Shown: positions 1-10,251 of the stretch, in pieces
Layout: each line of letters starts with the position of its first letter
Numbering within the stretch: the first letter of the stretch is position 1
Program-made: the position numbers and the translations under genes
From: Diploptera punctata
Taxonomy: Eukaryota; Arthropoda; Insecta; Blattodea; Blaberidae
Direction: 5' to 3'
DNA length: 64,000 nt
Assembly (NCBI GenBank): GCA_030220185.1
Contig: JASPKZ010004569.1
Coordinates: 248,001-312,000, forward strand
The notes under the pieces: model-generated
Told to the model about the DNA's origin: nothing
The model's input: the letters and a program-made list of their open reading frames with translations, nothing else
The model's database searches: none

Positions 1-60
1 CTTAGTGTCCGTGCGGCCATGAACCTACGGGTTCGATAGTGCCAGTGAGTAAGTAAGTAT
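1..60 (+). mobile_element. LINE-P 3' end, cut by window edge
   Basis: The last bases match the 3' end of the LINE-P copies at 38.5, 39.1, 52.0 and 54.4 kb: coding end with GCGGCCATGAACCTACGG, then GTGCCAGTGAGTAAGTAAGTA. The coding part would encode the AMNLRV carboxyl end of the reverse-transcriptase ORF. The short AAGT repeat is the element tail. The rest lies upstream of the window. Confidence 0.85.
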
Positions 61-61
61 T

Positions 62-159
62 TATCACTAGAGTTCACCGCTCTACCAACTGAGCACTTAC
101 ACAACGATTAACTAAAAAAGTCGATAAGTCCGCAACCTATTATATCAGTTTTAATTTTT
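62..159. other. unassigned flank
   Basis: Short AT-rich stretch between the LINE-P tail and a two-unit tandem repeat. Nothing recognised. Confidence 0.3.
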
Positions 160-475
160 TTGATTTTCTGATGATTCTGGCCAGGATTTTTAAAAACAAA
201 TATGAAAAATATTGTAATTGTCACGGGTCCTTTAAAAGTATCACAAGTTTCAAGTCGATCCAATGTTTCTAAGGTGTGTGAAAATCCGTGTTCAAAGATT
301 TCCGTTACATATATACAAAAGACACTTTTTATTTTCTGATGATTCTGGCTAGGATTTTAGGAAAAAAACATGAAATTATTGTATTGTCACGGATCCTTTA
401 CAAGTATACAAAGTTCAAGTCGATCCAATGATTTTAAGTGGGTGAAAATCACGTTGAAATATATCCGTTACATAG
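160..475. repeat. two-unit tandem repeat, about 168-bp period
   Basis: TTTTCTGATGATTCTGGC at 164 recurs at 332 as TTTTCTGATGATTCTGGC followed by the same order of blocks: TTGTCACGG, CCTTT, CAAGTCGATCCAATG, GTGAAAATC and CCGTTACAT. The two units differ by several indels, so the duplication is not recent. No coding potential is seen. It may be the edge of a longer satellite or a duplicated piece of an unknown element. Confidence 0.75.
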
Positions 476-891
476 ATTAGATAGATAGATACAGGTCAAG
501 TTAATATAAAGCGTGTAAAAACTGAACTTTTGTGAGGTAAGATGCAACAGACTCACCTTATTTATTAAGTTGAACCTCATAATGTTGCTTCCTACTGCAA
601 TTTTATAATAATCGACTTTTGTCTTTAAATTTGTGTGCGAGAATGATCACTCTTGTTGTATCATCCTCCTTCAGATTCTTGAATATCTGGTTTTATAAAT
701 GCAGATTTCTCTAAGCGACTTACAGTCACTTTCTAAAGCGATATTTAACAGGAAACACTTTTTAAGACATCGCCTGTAATGATACAAAAGATGCGTGTTT
801 TAAAATTGAATTAATCGTTAGAGAAATATAATAATTCGAACAAATAACCCACCTAAATTATCTAAGGTGTGAAATTAGGTAAAATGATACC
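476..891. other. no recognised feature
   Basis: AT-rich. The only match I see is weak: a segment near 563-590 resembles the right end of the foldback at 42913-43148 (AACCTCATA then GTTGCTTCC versus AACCTCATAGTGTTCTTTCC). No ORF or RNA gene is supported. Confidence 0.3.
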
Positions 892-1172
892 GCTACAGTC
901 CTCAAGATGTCCATGGGTTAGTAGAAGGTTAAGGCTACCACATTTTTAGACAATCAATACAATATGTCAGCCAGGTTGTCAACCCTGAACGACCGTCGCG
1001 TTTACCCCCAGACAAATACTCTGGTACTCATTAACGTTAGAGGCTGAGTCAACCCCAGGGCCAGAAGGTGCCGCCAGAAGGTTTTGGGACAGTTTAAAAA
1101 TCCTCACCGCCCGGGACTCGAACCTTCCACTTTCCGGCTTTTAGCATATAGCTTTAACATACGGCATGCCCT
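892..1172 (-). mobile_element. SINE-2 copy
   Basis: Reads on the minus strand from a degenerate tRNA-like head at the right (box B remnant GGTTCGAGTCCC) through the body shared with the copies at 37350-37655 (+) and 47395-47680 (-). Shared blocks include CTTCTGGCGGC, GGCCCTGGGGTTGACTC and AACCTCCTACTAACCC. It lacks a clean tail or target duplication. Old, non-coding copy. Confidence 0.8.
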
Positions 1173-1218
1173 TGTGATGAAAGTTAATTGATTTAAAACC
1201 TTTTTTTGGGGGGGGAGA

Positions 1219-1225
<7 letters not shown>

Positions 1226-1271
<46 letters not shown>
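1226..1271. repeat. (TA)n microsatellite
   Basis: About 23 TA units, directly followed by the TIR element at 1272. TA repeats resume to its right, so the element appears to have inserted inside the tract. Confidence 0.95.
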
Positions 1272-1275
<4 letters not shown>

Positions 1276-1892
1276 GGGCCGAAAAAAACTCATTTTTTTA
1301 TTTCGAAGTTGTTATAGCGCGTAAAAGTTGCTAATTATATAGACAAAAGGAAATAAAAAAATCAAAATCGGTTGACAAATTCCGGTCGCGCAAAGGCTCT
1401 AAAATTTGACAAAATATGAAAAAACTTCATTTTTGAGATTACTTCTTTAATATTTCATTTAGATGTTTTCGTAATGTAATATTTTGTAACGTCTTCAAAT
1501 AGAGTCTAAAACCATTGTGTTTTAATTTGGTTTAGATCAATTGATATCTTGCGGTCGCGCATAAGCTCCAAAGTTTACCAGAATAATCAACAAGTTATAT
1601 TTTTACGCATTTTTGGTATTTGATAAATAACTTCCAGAGTATTGATTGTCTGATTCCACAGATAGACATAAACGTGCTTAGCAAAGATCAGCAATACCTA
1701 CGTGATATTAAAAAAAATTGCAAAAATGAAGTTTATTTTTCATATTTTGCCAAACTTCAGAGCCTTTGCGCGGACCGGAAGATGTCAACCGATTTTGATA
1801 ATTTTTTATTTTATTTTTAGCTATATAATTCGCAACTTTTTTCGCGCTATTACAACTTCGAAATAAAAAATTGAGTTTTTTCGGCCCCACCC
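1272..1892. mobile_element. MITE with TIRs of about 180 bp, TA target site
   Basis: The left end GGGTGGGCCGAAAAAAACTC is mirrored by the right end, whose reverse complement starts GGGTGGGGCCGAAAAAACTC. The mirror continues through TATTTCGAAGTTGT, AATCGGTTGACA and GCGCAAAGGCTCT to around 1440 and 1720. TA flanks both ends (1270-1271 and 1893-1894), as expected for Tc1/mariner-type insertion. The short unpaired centre encodes no recognisable transposase. It is nonautonomous and close to a foldback element. Confidence 0.85.
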
Positions 1893-2044
1893 TAATATAT
1901 ATATACATTATGTACACAAATGAAATTTTATAAGATTGTTAGATTCTGGCTGTATCTACTCTTATAATACAATTTTATGGTTTCGAATCGTGTACAATAA
2001 CTAAAAGTGTAAGATCATGAACACATTCTGCAGAGATGAAATTA

Positions 2045-2092
2045 GTGGTGGTGGTGGTGGTGGTGGTGGTAGTGGTAGTAGTATTTTTTTTA
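2045..2092. repeat. (GGT)n microsatellite
   Basis: About ten GGT/GTG units grading into AGTGGTAGTAGT. Simple sequence with no coding context. Confidence 0.95.
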
Positions 2093-2107
2093 CATGGGGA
2101 TTAAGGC

Positions 2108-2835
2108 TGGACTATTTAACTCACGCCCCAAATGGGAGTCAATGACCAATCACGTTTCAATGATTTCTGTTTTACAACCAATCACAGTCGTGTTTCACCA
2201 AATATTTATCAACATTAAATTTACCATATTAAAGAAAGCTCCTCCTTTTTAATATTCTGAACAGGTCTGACCATTATTTTGCAGTGACTGACTCTGTAAG
2301 AGATCCGGCTACCAGATTGTATATATAGTGCATGGATGTCAACACATAGCGCTTGCAGGAGTTAATATAAAAACATTTGTAGCATTTGATTATACCACCC
2401 CCCAAAAAAAAAACACTGTTTGCACTTTCTTAAATGTATTTTTTCCCAGGTAACAATCCAGAAAAATATAATTGTCATATTTACATCATACGACACCAGA
2501 AATGAATTAATATGCAGTTTGACGTGTTTCATTTTTTCTCCACTAGAGAGCATTCTTACAATATTGCGTTCCTTTGGCAATAAATAGTATGATCTGGTTG
2601 CAGTGATATACAAAAGAAGCAATTGAAGCGTACCAATCGTTTCTCATTTGTTTTCAAACATCGCCGTTTATATTAAATATATAAATATTTTGAAATAAAC
2701 TATAGTTAAATAATGATTTGTGGAGTAAACAGCTTAATTTTATTCGTTAAATAGTCCTAACAAATGCCACTCTTGATTTCCAAATTCCCTAGATAAATGG
2801 AAATCACTCGTGGCATTACTTATGATAAATGAAGA
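2108..2835 (+). repeat. repeat K, copy 1 (full)
   Basis: Dispersed repeat of about 720 bp, also at 17805-18480 and 33280-33990, with partial copies at 17110-17300 and 18865-18960. In order it carries: ACTATTTAACTCAYGCCCC, a CCAATCACGTTTC box, a second CCAATCACAGTCGTG box, a TATATATAG TATA-like motif near 2319, GTCAACACATAGCG just after it, and an end at GGCATTACTTATGATAAAT. It has no long ORF. The CCAAT pair plus TATA could be a promoter of a mobile element, for instance a solo LTR, but I see no TG...CA ends or target duplication. Class unknown. Confidence 0.7.
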
Positions 2836-3861
2836 CATGAAACTTTCAGATGAGCTATGAATATTTTCACAGTTAATGACTGCATAGATGAAAATAAAAC
2901 AAATTAGAAATATAAATTTGACAGAACGTCAGAGAATACATTACCAATTATGATAATGAATTATCAGACGATCGGGTAAAGGGATTTTAGTAGACTACGT
3001 TCGAGGTGATTTTGCGATAGAGACAGGAACAGGTGATATCACTTTGAGGTGAGAAGAAAATGAAGATGAAATATATGACTAATCTAAGCCAATGTCATTC
3101 TGAATTTTTATAGTTTATAGATAGTTCTATAAGTATTATATTAATTTGAAAGTGTAGCGTTAAAATTATGTGTGTTTCAGGCCACATAAATCGATTACAA
3201 TTGTCCAGTGACCACATATTATTTTCGTAATCATTTTGTGATATCTGATAGCTAATATATAAATTGTTATTGAAAGAATCATGAATAATAAGTTTAAAGT
3301 GAATTATTAATTTGCAATAGAGGAGTGTAGTATATAAAACATACTTTACGCTCTTTGGCAGAAAAAAAACTTACGGGGAGCCTAAGATTGAATACCGAAA
3401 CGTGCCCAAATATGTTTGTTTCAAGAAGTAAGTAATGTTTCTTTCAATTTTTTGCGTAGTGTATTGACCACACATATAACTGAACTCATGAGGGCAGGTC
3501 AGTCAATCTTGTCTTTAAAAACTCATATTTAATATGAGAAAATATAAAAAATGTGAAACTCGATATTTAATGTGGACAAAATATAATAATATAAGAGAAC
3601 AGACAAGCAAAACCAACATTTAAAAAATACAAAATTTCCATACGTAAGTCAGAAGAGAGAGGTAATGGTCACAATACAAGATTTATTTGATGAACACTCT
3701 GTAGTTTAATGGAAGCTTCGGATTCAGCATCACTAAGCTAACCCATATTCGATGCAGCTTTTCTGACACCTCGAAAAAAAAAATTGTTTTTGTTGACCAA
3801 TACAATTATAGCTTTAAAACTCCAAACAGTTCCTGTGTTTGTGCTAGATTTTACAAATATA
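2836..3861. other. no recognised feature
   Basis: About 1 kb of AT-rich sequence. I see no ORF worth keeping, no tRNA-like motif and no clear repeat on either strand. Confidence 0.3.
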
Positions 3862-4212
3862 TCCATCCATAGTAATTCTGCCCGAAGGCAGGTCCTTCAC
3901 TGCAATCATAGCATTTTCATGCTATGCTTGCAGCTTTACTAGGGAATTGTGTAGGTGTGGTAGCTTCCCGTTGCTTTCCGCACCGGTGAAGGATGATGAT
4001 GATAATGATAATGGTAAGGATGATAATGATAAGGATGATGGCCATATGATTTCGGGGACCGTTTGGGCCTTAAAGTTTTCCTGATATTTGTCTTACAGGT
4101 GAGGAAAAACCCCGATAAAAACCTCACCCAGAAAAACCGCCCCGACCGGGGATCGAACCCGGGCCCGCTGCGTGACAAGGCAGCACCCTACCTCGAGGCC
4201 ACAGCGGTGGAC
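3862..4212 (-). mobile_element. SINE-1, tail B
   Basis: Minus-strand copy. The tRNA-like head is at the right (GTCCACCGCTGTGGCCTCG, box B GGGTTCGATCCCC). The middle has GTGAGGTTTTTATCGGGG and GTAAGACAAATATCAGG. Tail B follows: GGAAAGCAACGGGAAGCTA, CATGAAAATGCTATGATTG, then CAGAATTACTATGGATGGAT. The 3' end is a short GGAT repeat. Reading frames across it are fortuitous. Same head as the neighbouring copy at 4342-4727, which has a different tail. Confidence 0.92.
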
Positions 4213-4341
4213 TATATAATATATAATCTCCAAATTTTTACTTAAAAATTGTGAAGTGATAAATCTGAAATCAAGGACATTGTTTTACTTCTTCATTAAC
4301 AATATATGATGGGAAATATGGTATTATAAATGTCCATCATG

Positions 4342-4727
4342 TCCACCGCTGTGGTCTCGGGTTAGCGTGCTGCCTTGTCATGCAGCGGGCCCGGGTTCGA
4401 TCCCCGGTCGGGACAGTTTTTCTGGGTGAGGTTTTTAACGGGGGTTTTCCTCACCTGTAAGACAAATGTCAGGAAAACTTTAAGGGCCAAACGGTCCCCG
4501 AAATCATATGGCCATTGCAATCATCATCATTCATATTCATCTTAGGTTAAGCTTAGGATTAGGGACTCTCCTGGCGCACCATTAACATCATCACCCATCA
4601 TATCATGGGGGAACGTAACCCCGCCTTCCAGGCGCCCCAATCTCGGAAGTGGGTTACAAGTACGCCATGCCAGGAGAGAAACCAGGAATGTCGAAAGACA
4701 AACCTGGGGCATTTGAAAAAAAAAAAA
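4342..4727 (+). mobile_element. SINE-1, tail A, with target-site duplication and poly(A)
   Basis: Best-preserved SINE in the window. GTCCATCATG occurs immediately before the head (4332-4341) and again after a run of about 13 A (4728-4737), so target duplication and poly(A) are both visible. The head holds box B GGGTTCGATCCCC. Tail A carries CTCTCCTGGCGCACC, CATCACCCATCATATCATG, CCAGGCGCCCCAATCTC and CCAGGAGAGAAACC. These marks imply retroposition by LINE machinery and RNA polymerase III transcription from the head. Confidence 0.95.
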
Positions 4728-4737
4728 GTCCATCATG

Positions 4738-5444
4738 GAGGAAACTGCGTGAACTATGCGAATTCGTCACAAAGTTGAATTTATTGTCCGATTTTGCTGA
4801 TTTGCGGAATATATCTTTCTTTTGTTAATTAAATATTAAGTGCGTAGTTACGTTCTGAGAGAACATGGCAGTCTTTAGAGCGATTTTTGAATTAAAGCTT
4901 TCAGGCAAACAACCATTCCTAATTGTCGTATTTCGCTGATTTTTGATAATGGAATTCTCGTTTTACTTCAATGGCATATACCGTGTTTCATTTAGGAAAA
5001 TTGAAAACTGTGGCCTCTAGCGATTTTCAAATGTTCGCTTCAGGTTAATCCCCCAATATTAATGGTCCTATTTTGCCGGTTAACGAATTAGGCTATATTT
5101 TCCTTAATTGATTACTATACCATGATCATTTTCGGTGTGTAGTAGGTACGATTGATAAATATTTGTAAAGAAAATATTTCAGAAATATTTTCTTGGATCT
5201 ATGTATCTACACTGGCGGAACACCCAAAGCGGCTAATATAATTGGAGGGCATCTATTATTAACCTTTTAGGTAATACTGGTCCATCACTCTCTGCCTCCC
5301 TTCTTCCACTCCCTTTAAAAAATAATTAAGTTCTAAAGCAATAAACTGAAAATGATAAATTTATTCTCAGTGTTGGGTCTTAGTCTCTCCTTTGTTAGCA
5401 GTTACTGGACCAACTTAATTTAGTTACGGTTATTAACTAAATAT
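4738..5444. other. mostly unassigned; short dispersed repeat at 4740-4830
   Basis: AACTGCGTGAACTATGCGAATTCGTCACAAAG with the following TTGAATTTA is a diverged copy of 16999-17090, as blocks GAACT, GCGAATTC, CAAGTTGAAT, GATTTTGCT show. The remainder shows no ORF or motif I can support. Confidence 0.4.
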
Positions 5445-5716
5445 GTCATTAATTTTATGCGATCAACACACCGACCAAATGAGACATCTAGTAGGCAATT
5501 AAGTTATTAAAAGGATATAGAAGATAGATAAAATTTTGCTTAGAGGCCTCTTTATTCAGGCTTAAGGCTGTTTTACGATCCTCAAAATATTCAGACTCGA
5601 GACCCACGGCTTAAAGTCCCTCCCAGAGGACTTTCCCCTTGGATTTTTCCATCCTAAAAAATCCTTCGACCATGGTCAGATTTGAACCAGCGACCGTCGG
5701 GACAACAATGTTTTCA
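5445..5716 (-). mobile_element. SINE-3
   Basis: Minus strand. Box-B-like GGTTCAAATCTGACC near 5680 is followed by TTTTTTAGGATGGAAAAATC, GGGAGGGACTTTAAGCCG, TGGGTCTCGAGTCTGAA, CCTGAATAAAGAGGC and, further on, CTACTAGATGTCTCATTTGG. The same order is seen at 23783-24190 (+), 57050-57320 (-) and 63200-63450 (-). The tRNA-like 5' half is lost at the right end. Confidence 0.82.
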
Positions 5717-5722
5717 TGGATA

Positions 5723-6465
5723 TAACCTCAAAATCTTCGTTCCTTCAGAATTTTCTAAAAACTCAAGAGACAATTTTTTATACATTTTTGTACGACTTAT
5801 GGTGGAATCACCAATATTATGTTCATCACTTCTTTCAGAAATGCTCAAATTGATAAGGATTTTACTCATAATCTATAAACGATAACTCCAGATGACTTGT
5901 TCAGTTGGCAGGGCTAACCTGACGGTTCCATTAAAAACTACCGTATTTGCTGCCTTCGGGATATAATGATCTATAAAAAAAGAATTGTCCTTACCTTAAA
6001 CAAAGATACTGTTGACAGCATCTCTCTGGACCCTGATCTCACCTCTGTAGAGTATTCCTGCATGTTGGCCTGCCACAAGGTCGGAAAATCCAGCCACTGT
6101 TCTTCCTTCCAGGGAATACGTGTATTCTTGACGAGGTCTGAATCCTAAGTTATATCATAATATTAATTACATTCCAACACAAAATTCACAGCAAGTAACT
6201 GAAAATTGTTAACTTCGTCCATTACCGGTTAAAAAAATCAACATTATTTGATTTTCTAGTTATTTATTTTAGGTTTTCTTGCTGTTCATTAGCAATTCTG
6301 GTAAATATTTTAGATGGTGCATTAATATTATTTTTAATATGCATTAAATCACTTTTTGTATTATTATCTTTGTTAATATATCACTTCAGTTCTATCCACT
6401 TTATTTATACGGTGGTACACTGTGTACGAGACAGCCACGCTACCCCAAGAACACAGGAGTGCATA
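5723..6465. other. no recognised feature
   Basis: AT-rich flank with only short ORFs (for example 60 codons at 5966-6148, no recognisable domain). Nothing supported. Confidence 0.3.
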
Positions 6466-6830
6466 ATATAATAATAATAATAATAATATATAATAATAAT
6501 AATAATACATAATAATAATAATAAGAATAATAATTATAATAATAATAATTATTATTATATATAATAAAATAAAAAATAACAATAATAATAAAATAACAAC
6601 AATAATAACCATAATAATAAAAACAATAATAATAATAACAATAATAATGATAGTAGTAATATTTTTTAAGCAGTATGACAACGGAGATTGGAAAGATACA
6701 TTTGGAAGAGAATGACAGTAGATTAATTGATCGCAGGAAGATGTCATACATTGAAAAACCTGGTAAATAATAGTAATAATAATAATAATAATAATTATTA
6801 TTATTATTATTACTGTTATTACTATTTATT
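6466..6830. repeat. imperfect (AAT)n tracts
   Basis: Two AAT/TAA tracts (about 6466-6660 and 6771-6825) around a 110-bp unique spacer. Minus-strand frames through them give long runs of Ile or Tyr that are artefacts of the repeat. Confidence 0.95.
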
Positions 6831-6893
6831 TATTTACACTGACAGAGTTAAAGCCGAAAAGCCTACTCATGCTCTCAACCACTAAAAATACTA

Positions 6894-7431
6894 TGCAGGG
6901 TGCTCTAAAATTCCCCTTACAAACTTCTAGGACTTGTAGAGGGGACTGAGTTGATAATATTTAGAATTGGAAACCATGTCCGGTAACTTACTGTTTCCGT
7001 GCTACAGCCGTTTGAAAACAAGCATTGCCTGTACGTACGTCACGTATCTCAACAAGTAATAGCTTCGCGATTCGTCTAAATCGAAAATGTCCCTATCGAG
7101 TATTCCAAGACTTGGGTGATTTTTAAAAAAAAAAATCAAAATTTTTCGAAATTTTGAAAACTGTAAAAATTGCATTATTAATGCAAGTCATAATTTAGTT
7201 TCCATTTTTTTCTTTGGCTATTAATGAGTTGATTTGTAAAACAAATGATGTACTGTGTCATGCCTCATAATAAATTACTTGCAAAAGCTGTCACGTTAAA
7301 AATATGTTTTCAAACGGCTGTAGCACGGAAACGGTAAGTTTCCGGACATGGTTTCCAATTCGAAATATTATCAACACAGTCCACTCTACAAGTCCTAGAA
7401 GTTTGTAAGGGGAATTCTAGAGCATCCTGTA
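6894..7431. mobile_element. MITE with TIRs of about 130 bp, TA target site
   Basis: The left end TGCAGGGTGCTCTAAAATTC matches the reverse complement of the right end TACAGGATGCTCTAGAATTC. The match runs through CCCCTTACAAACTTCTAGG, ACTTGTAGAG, TTGGAAACCATGTCCGG, TTTCCGTGCTACAGCCG and TTTGAAAAC. TA is present on both flanks (6892-6893 and 7432-7433). The central 280 bp has no transposase-like ORF. Tc1/mariner-like nonautonomous element. Confidence 0.9.
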
Positions 7432-7490
7432 TACATAAAAATACATGAGATGAAAACACATAATTAATAATTATAAGTAGATAATAATTA

Positions 7491-7638
7491 GATGGGAGGA
7501 TGACACAATGAACGATCTAAGGAAAATGAAAGTGACTAGTTTGATTATGGCAGGAGACAGATTGGCATGGAGGAGGATTGTTGAGAAGGCCAAAACTTTC
7601 ACCTTTGAAGTTATCGTGATGGTGATGATGATAAAGTA
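7491..7638 (+). pseudogene. LINE-Q reverse transcriptase, C-terminal scrap
   Basis: Translates as RWEDDTMNDLRKMKV, then GDRLAWRRIVEKAKTF, then a stop. This has the R-W-x-D-D...D-L...D-R-x-x-W-R pattern that ends many RTE-like reverse-transcriptase ORFs. Only about 50 codons remain; it abuts the MITE at 6894-7431. No catalytic domain is present. Confidence 0.75.
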
Positions 7639-7736
7639 GATAATTATACAATTTAAACTAAATTTAAATTATTGAATTCAACATCATTGGACAAACGAAA
7701 AATAATAAAACCTTCAATTAAATCGCTGATATTCAA

Positions 7737-7960
7737 TTACAGAGGAAATATAATTAAATTTATTTTAAAGTAGGTTAATATGGGGATGTCTCTAATCTCT
7801 TGAGGTAAGGAGTTCCGTAGCCTAGCAGCAGATACGGTATAGGAGTAGTCCTGTATTGTGGGATGCCATGTAGGAGGTTCTAATTTGAACGTGTACAGAA
7901 ATCGTGATTGGAAAATTAGCAGAATAAAATGTGAGCATGTATGATACAAATAAAGCAAAA
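7737..7960 (-). pseudogene. CR1-like LINE, C-terminal fragment
   Basis: Minus frame reads HPTIQDYSYTVSAARLRNSL then PQEIRDIPILTYFK. The tract S-x-T-V-S-A-x-R-L-x-N-S-L-P-x-x-I-R-D is the C-terminal signature of CR1/L2-like non-LTR ORF2 proteins. Similar ends are at 11545-12185 (-) and 51135-51405 (-). About 70 codons remain, 5'-truncated. Confidence 0.75.
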
Positions 7961-7999
7961 AAAAAAGTTTTTTTAAATGTCAGACAGATTACATTTAAG

Positions 8000-8656
8000 A
8001 GATGAATTGGTACTACTACTGAATTTAAAATATCGACTCATCTGTTATTACTAAAGAGACAATTCAAATACTTAGAAATGATTCTAACGTAAACTAAATT
8101 TATAACTGATTGCAAAATTATCGCGTGTAGCATACGACAGGAAGTATCTAAACATCCAAAACACTGATACAAACAACACTTTATTTCAGGTCTATAACTA
8201 GGGGTTGGAACATAGAGTGAGAGGTAGCCTTTAGGCTCTAAGATGACTAATAAGTAGCGATCCCCAACCGTGAGTTAACAGCGAGCGGAAGCATGTATAT
8301 GGCATTCTATTTGTTTTTCTTATTTTTCTCAAATATGGCCATTTTCTTTAGTTGAATCTTGTCGTCTCTTTGGCGTCATTTTTTTGGTTACTATGGAAAC
8401 AATTTAATTGTGACGATGCGGATATTAGGGGCGAACTCGACAACGAAAAAATAATATATTTTTAATAGCGGTAAATACTAGAGTAACTGGTGCAATCTCT
8501 TAGAAGAGACGAAATCGCTTCTAATACTCTCTAATTTGCTTTAGAATACAACGGTGTACGAGGAAAGAATAAAACACAGGTTTAGAATATGTAAGGCGAA
8601 CTCGACAAAGCTGTGCGTAGTCACGTTATTGTCGTGCTCTTTCACTGGCTCTACAC
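8000..8656. other. no recognised gene; short direct repeat
   Basis: GGCGAACTCGACAA occurs at about 8431 and 8592. Otherwise AT-rich with no supported ORF. The TTCACTGGCTCTACAC flank at 8641-8656 is the target site of the next element. Confidence 0.35.
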
Positions 8657-9321
8657 AAGGCGTGTCCAACTTTTTTTTTTTTTTTGGAAAAGGGCCACTG
8701 TCGTTAAGGTGAATTGGTTTCGGGCCACATGATCAGATTTCTTTACCGTATTAAATAGGATCTAAGCTAAACAAATTAATTTAAATGTAAAATAGCTAAT
8801 GTAGGCCTATTATGTTATTTTTATTAAAATATTAATCATTCAAATTTTATTAAAACAGTAACTATTAACATATTATTATACTGACTCTACAATGTGAGGG
8901 AACAACTGCAAACTGGAAACTAACTTGAAATGTACAAAATGTAACAATAATAAAACATCTGGCACACACTCGCCTTTGAAAATAGTAACCGCGCGGTGAA
9001 CAATGTATGGAGATTACAAAGCGTTGCGCGGTAGGTAGGATCATAAATAAAAATGTGGGCTGGGTGTTTCTTAAAACGGTTGTGATTTTTCCATGATTTG
9101 AGTAAGAGGACGAGTAGGATGAACTTTCGCAAACACATGTGTTGGAAACAGAAAAAGTATTGCTCTTTCAAGGTTATCTTATTCCAAATAGAATTACTTA
9201 TTTCTTAAATTATATTAGACAAGATTGCAATTATCACTGCGGGCCTAATCCGATATGATAGAGCAAATATCATTGCGGGCCGCATGCGATGGAATCGAGG
9301 GCCGCGGTTTGGAAACACCTG
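8657..9321. mobile_element. hAT-like nonautonomous element
   Basis: An element of 665 bp lies between CTCTACAC (8649-8656) and TTCTACAC (9322-9329), an 8-bp direct repeat with one mismatch, the size typical of hAT insertion. The ends are imperfectly inverted: left AAGGCGTGTCCAACTTT, right (reverse complement) CAGGTGTTTCCAAACCG. Both sides have GGGCC blocks near the ends (GGGCCACTG, GGGCCACAT; GGGCCGCATGCG, GGGCCGCGG), seen in hAT subterminal regions. No BED or hAT transposase is encoded. Confidence 0.75.
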
Positions 9322-9483
9322 TTCTACACGCCTGTACAAGTTAGTATCTACAACATGGCTGGGCGTCTAGATACTGGGCGCGCCTCTCTTTGTGTACAGT
9401 TTTCTATCCCTTAGTTGCATTCATAAACGGTATGAAGTCTGGTCAGTGGGGTACAATGCTATTTTCGTCACCAATATATTTAT

Positions 9484-9725
9484 AACTCACTAGCATTATC
9501 GAACCCGTAGGTTTATGATTGCGAGGACATAAGCTCTCCATACATCCATATCCTGAGCTAACGTTTTCCCTGTATAATCTACTTCTCTCAAATCATGGTT
9601 AATGTTATTCTCCCACCTCATTCTTGGTCTATCAATTAGATTTTTTTTTGTTTTCATACAAGAAGCTTCCATGCCCTCTTTCATTACCCAATCGTGCCAA
9701 ATGTCCTGCCTCTCCCAGCCTAGGG
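9484..9725 (-). mobile_element. LINE-P 3' part, right half displaced
   Basis: Minus frame encodes RPRMRWENNINHDLREVDYT, close to the C-terminus of the copy at 38562-39106, and ends with the CGGGTTCGATAATGC-type 3' end at the left. The element is interrupted at about 9725 by a plus-strand LINE-Q piece and resumes at 10252. Confidence 0.88.
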
Positions 9726-9732
9726 GACTTAA

Positions 9733-10215
9733 CTGTTATTAAGAAGAAAAGGATGTAAATGCAAAAAATATCTACATTTTAAAGAATTTTAGGGTTAATA
9801 AATTCTATCTTCAAGCCACAGTTAGTCTAAAAACATTCAAGACTAAAAGTGTATAAAACACTGGCTCTTCCAACTATTTTGTATGGTAGCGAAGTATGGA
9901 CGTTGAAACTGAAGGATATACAGAGACTTAGATCTGCTGAAATGAGATACCTTCGGAGGACTGCAGGATACACACTATTAGATCACAAAAAAATGAAGAC
10001 ACCTTAGAAGAATTACACATGGAACCTTTAGAAAACAAAATTTCTGATTATATGTCAAGATGGATGCAACATGTTCATCGAATGGAAGATCACAAGATAC
10101 CCAAACAAATGTTAAGATATCAACCTACAGGAAGAAGAAGACCAGGACGTCCACTCAAAAGACTTCTGGATGGTGTTTCTCTTGAGGCCGAAACAGGTCA
10201 ACAAATGACCTAAAT
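9733..10215 (+). pseudogene. LINE-Q reverse transcriptase C-terminus nested in LINE-P
   Basis: Frames give LALPTILYGSEVWTLKLKD, then LRRTAGYTLLDHK, then an open tract of 64 codons with WMQHVHRMEDHKIPKQML, GRRRPGRPLKRLLDG. The L-Y-G-S-E-x-W-T and H-V-x-R-M...G-R-R-x-x-G-R-P order is the post-palm C-terminus of RTE-type reverse transcriptases. A frameshift lies near 10003. A diverged second copy is at 18985-19811. A GAT-rich run ends it at 10216-10250. Confidence 0.85.
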
Positions 10216-10251
10216 TCGTGAATGTACTATGATGATGATGATGATCATGAT

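Noticed and set aside
2319..2345. Host promoter (CCAAT plus TATA)
   Set aside because: The motif set belongs to repeat K, which recurs without any downstream gene.
4063..4245. Plus ORF with a plausible start, and similar ORFs at 32431-32687 and 25163-25384
   Set aside because: Antisense frames through SINE-1 copies; they recur wherever the SINE does.
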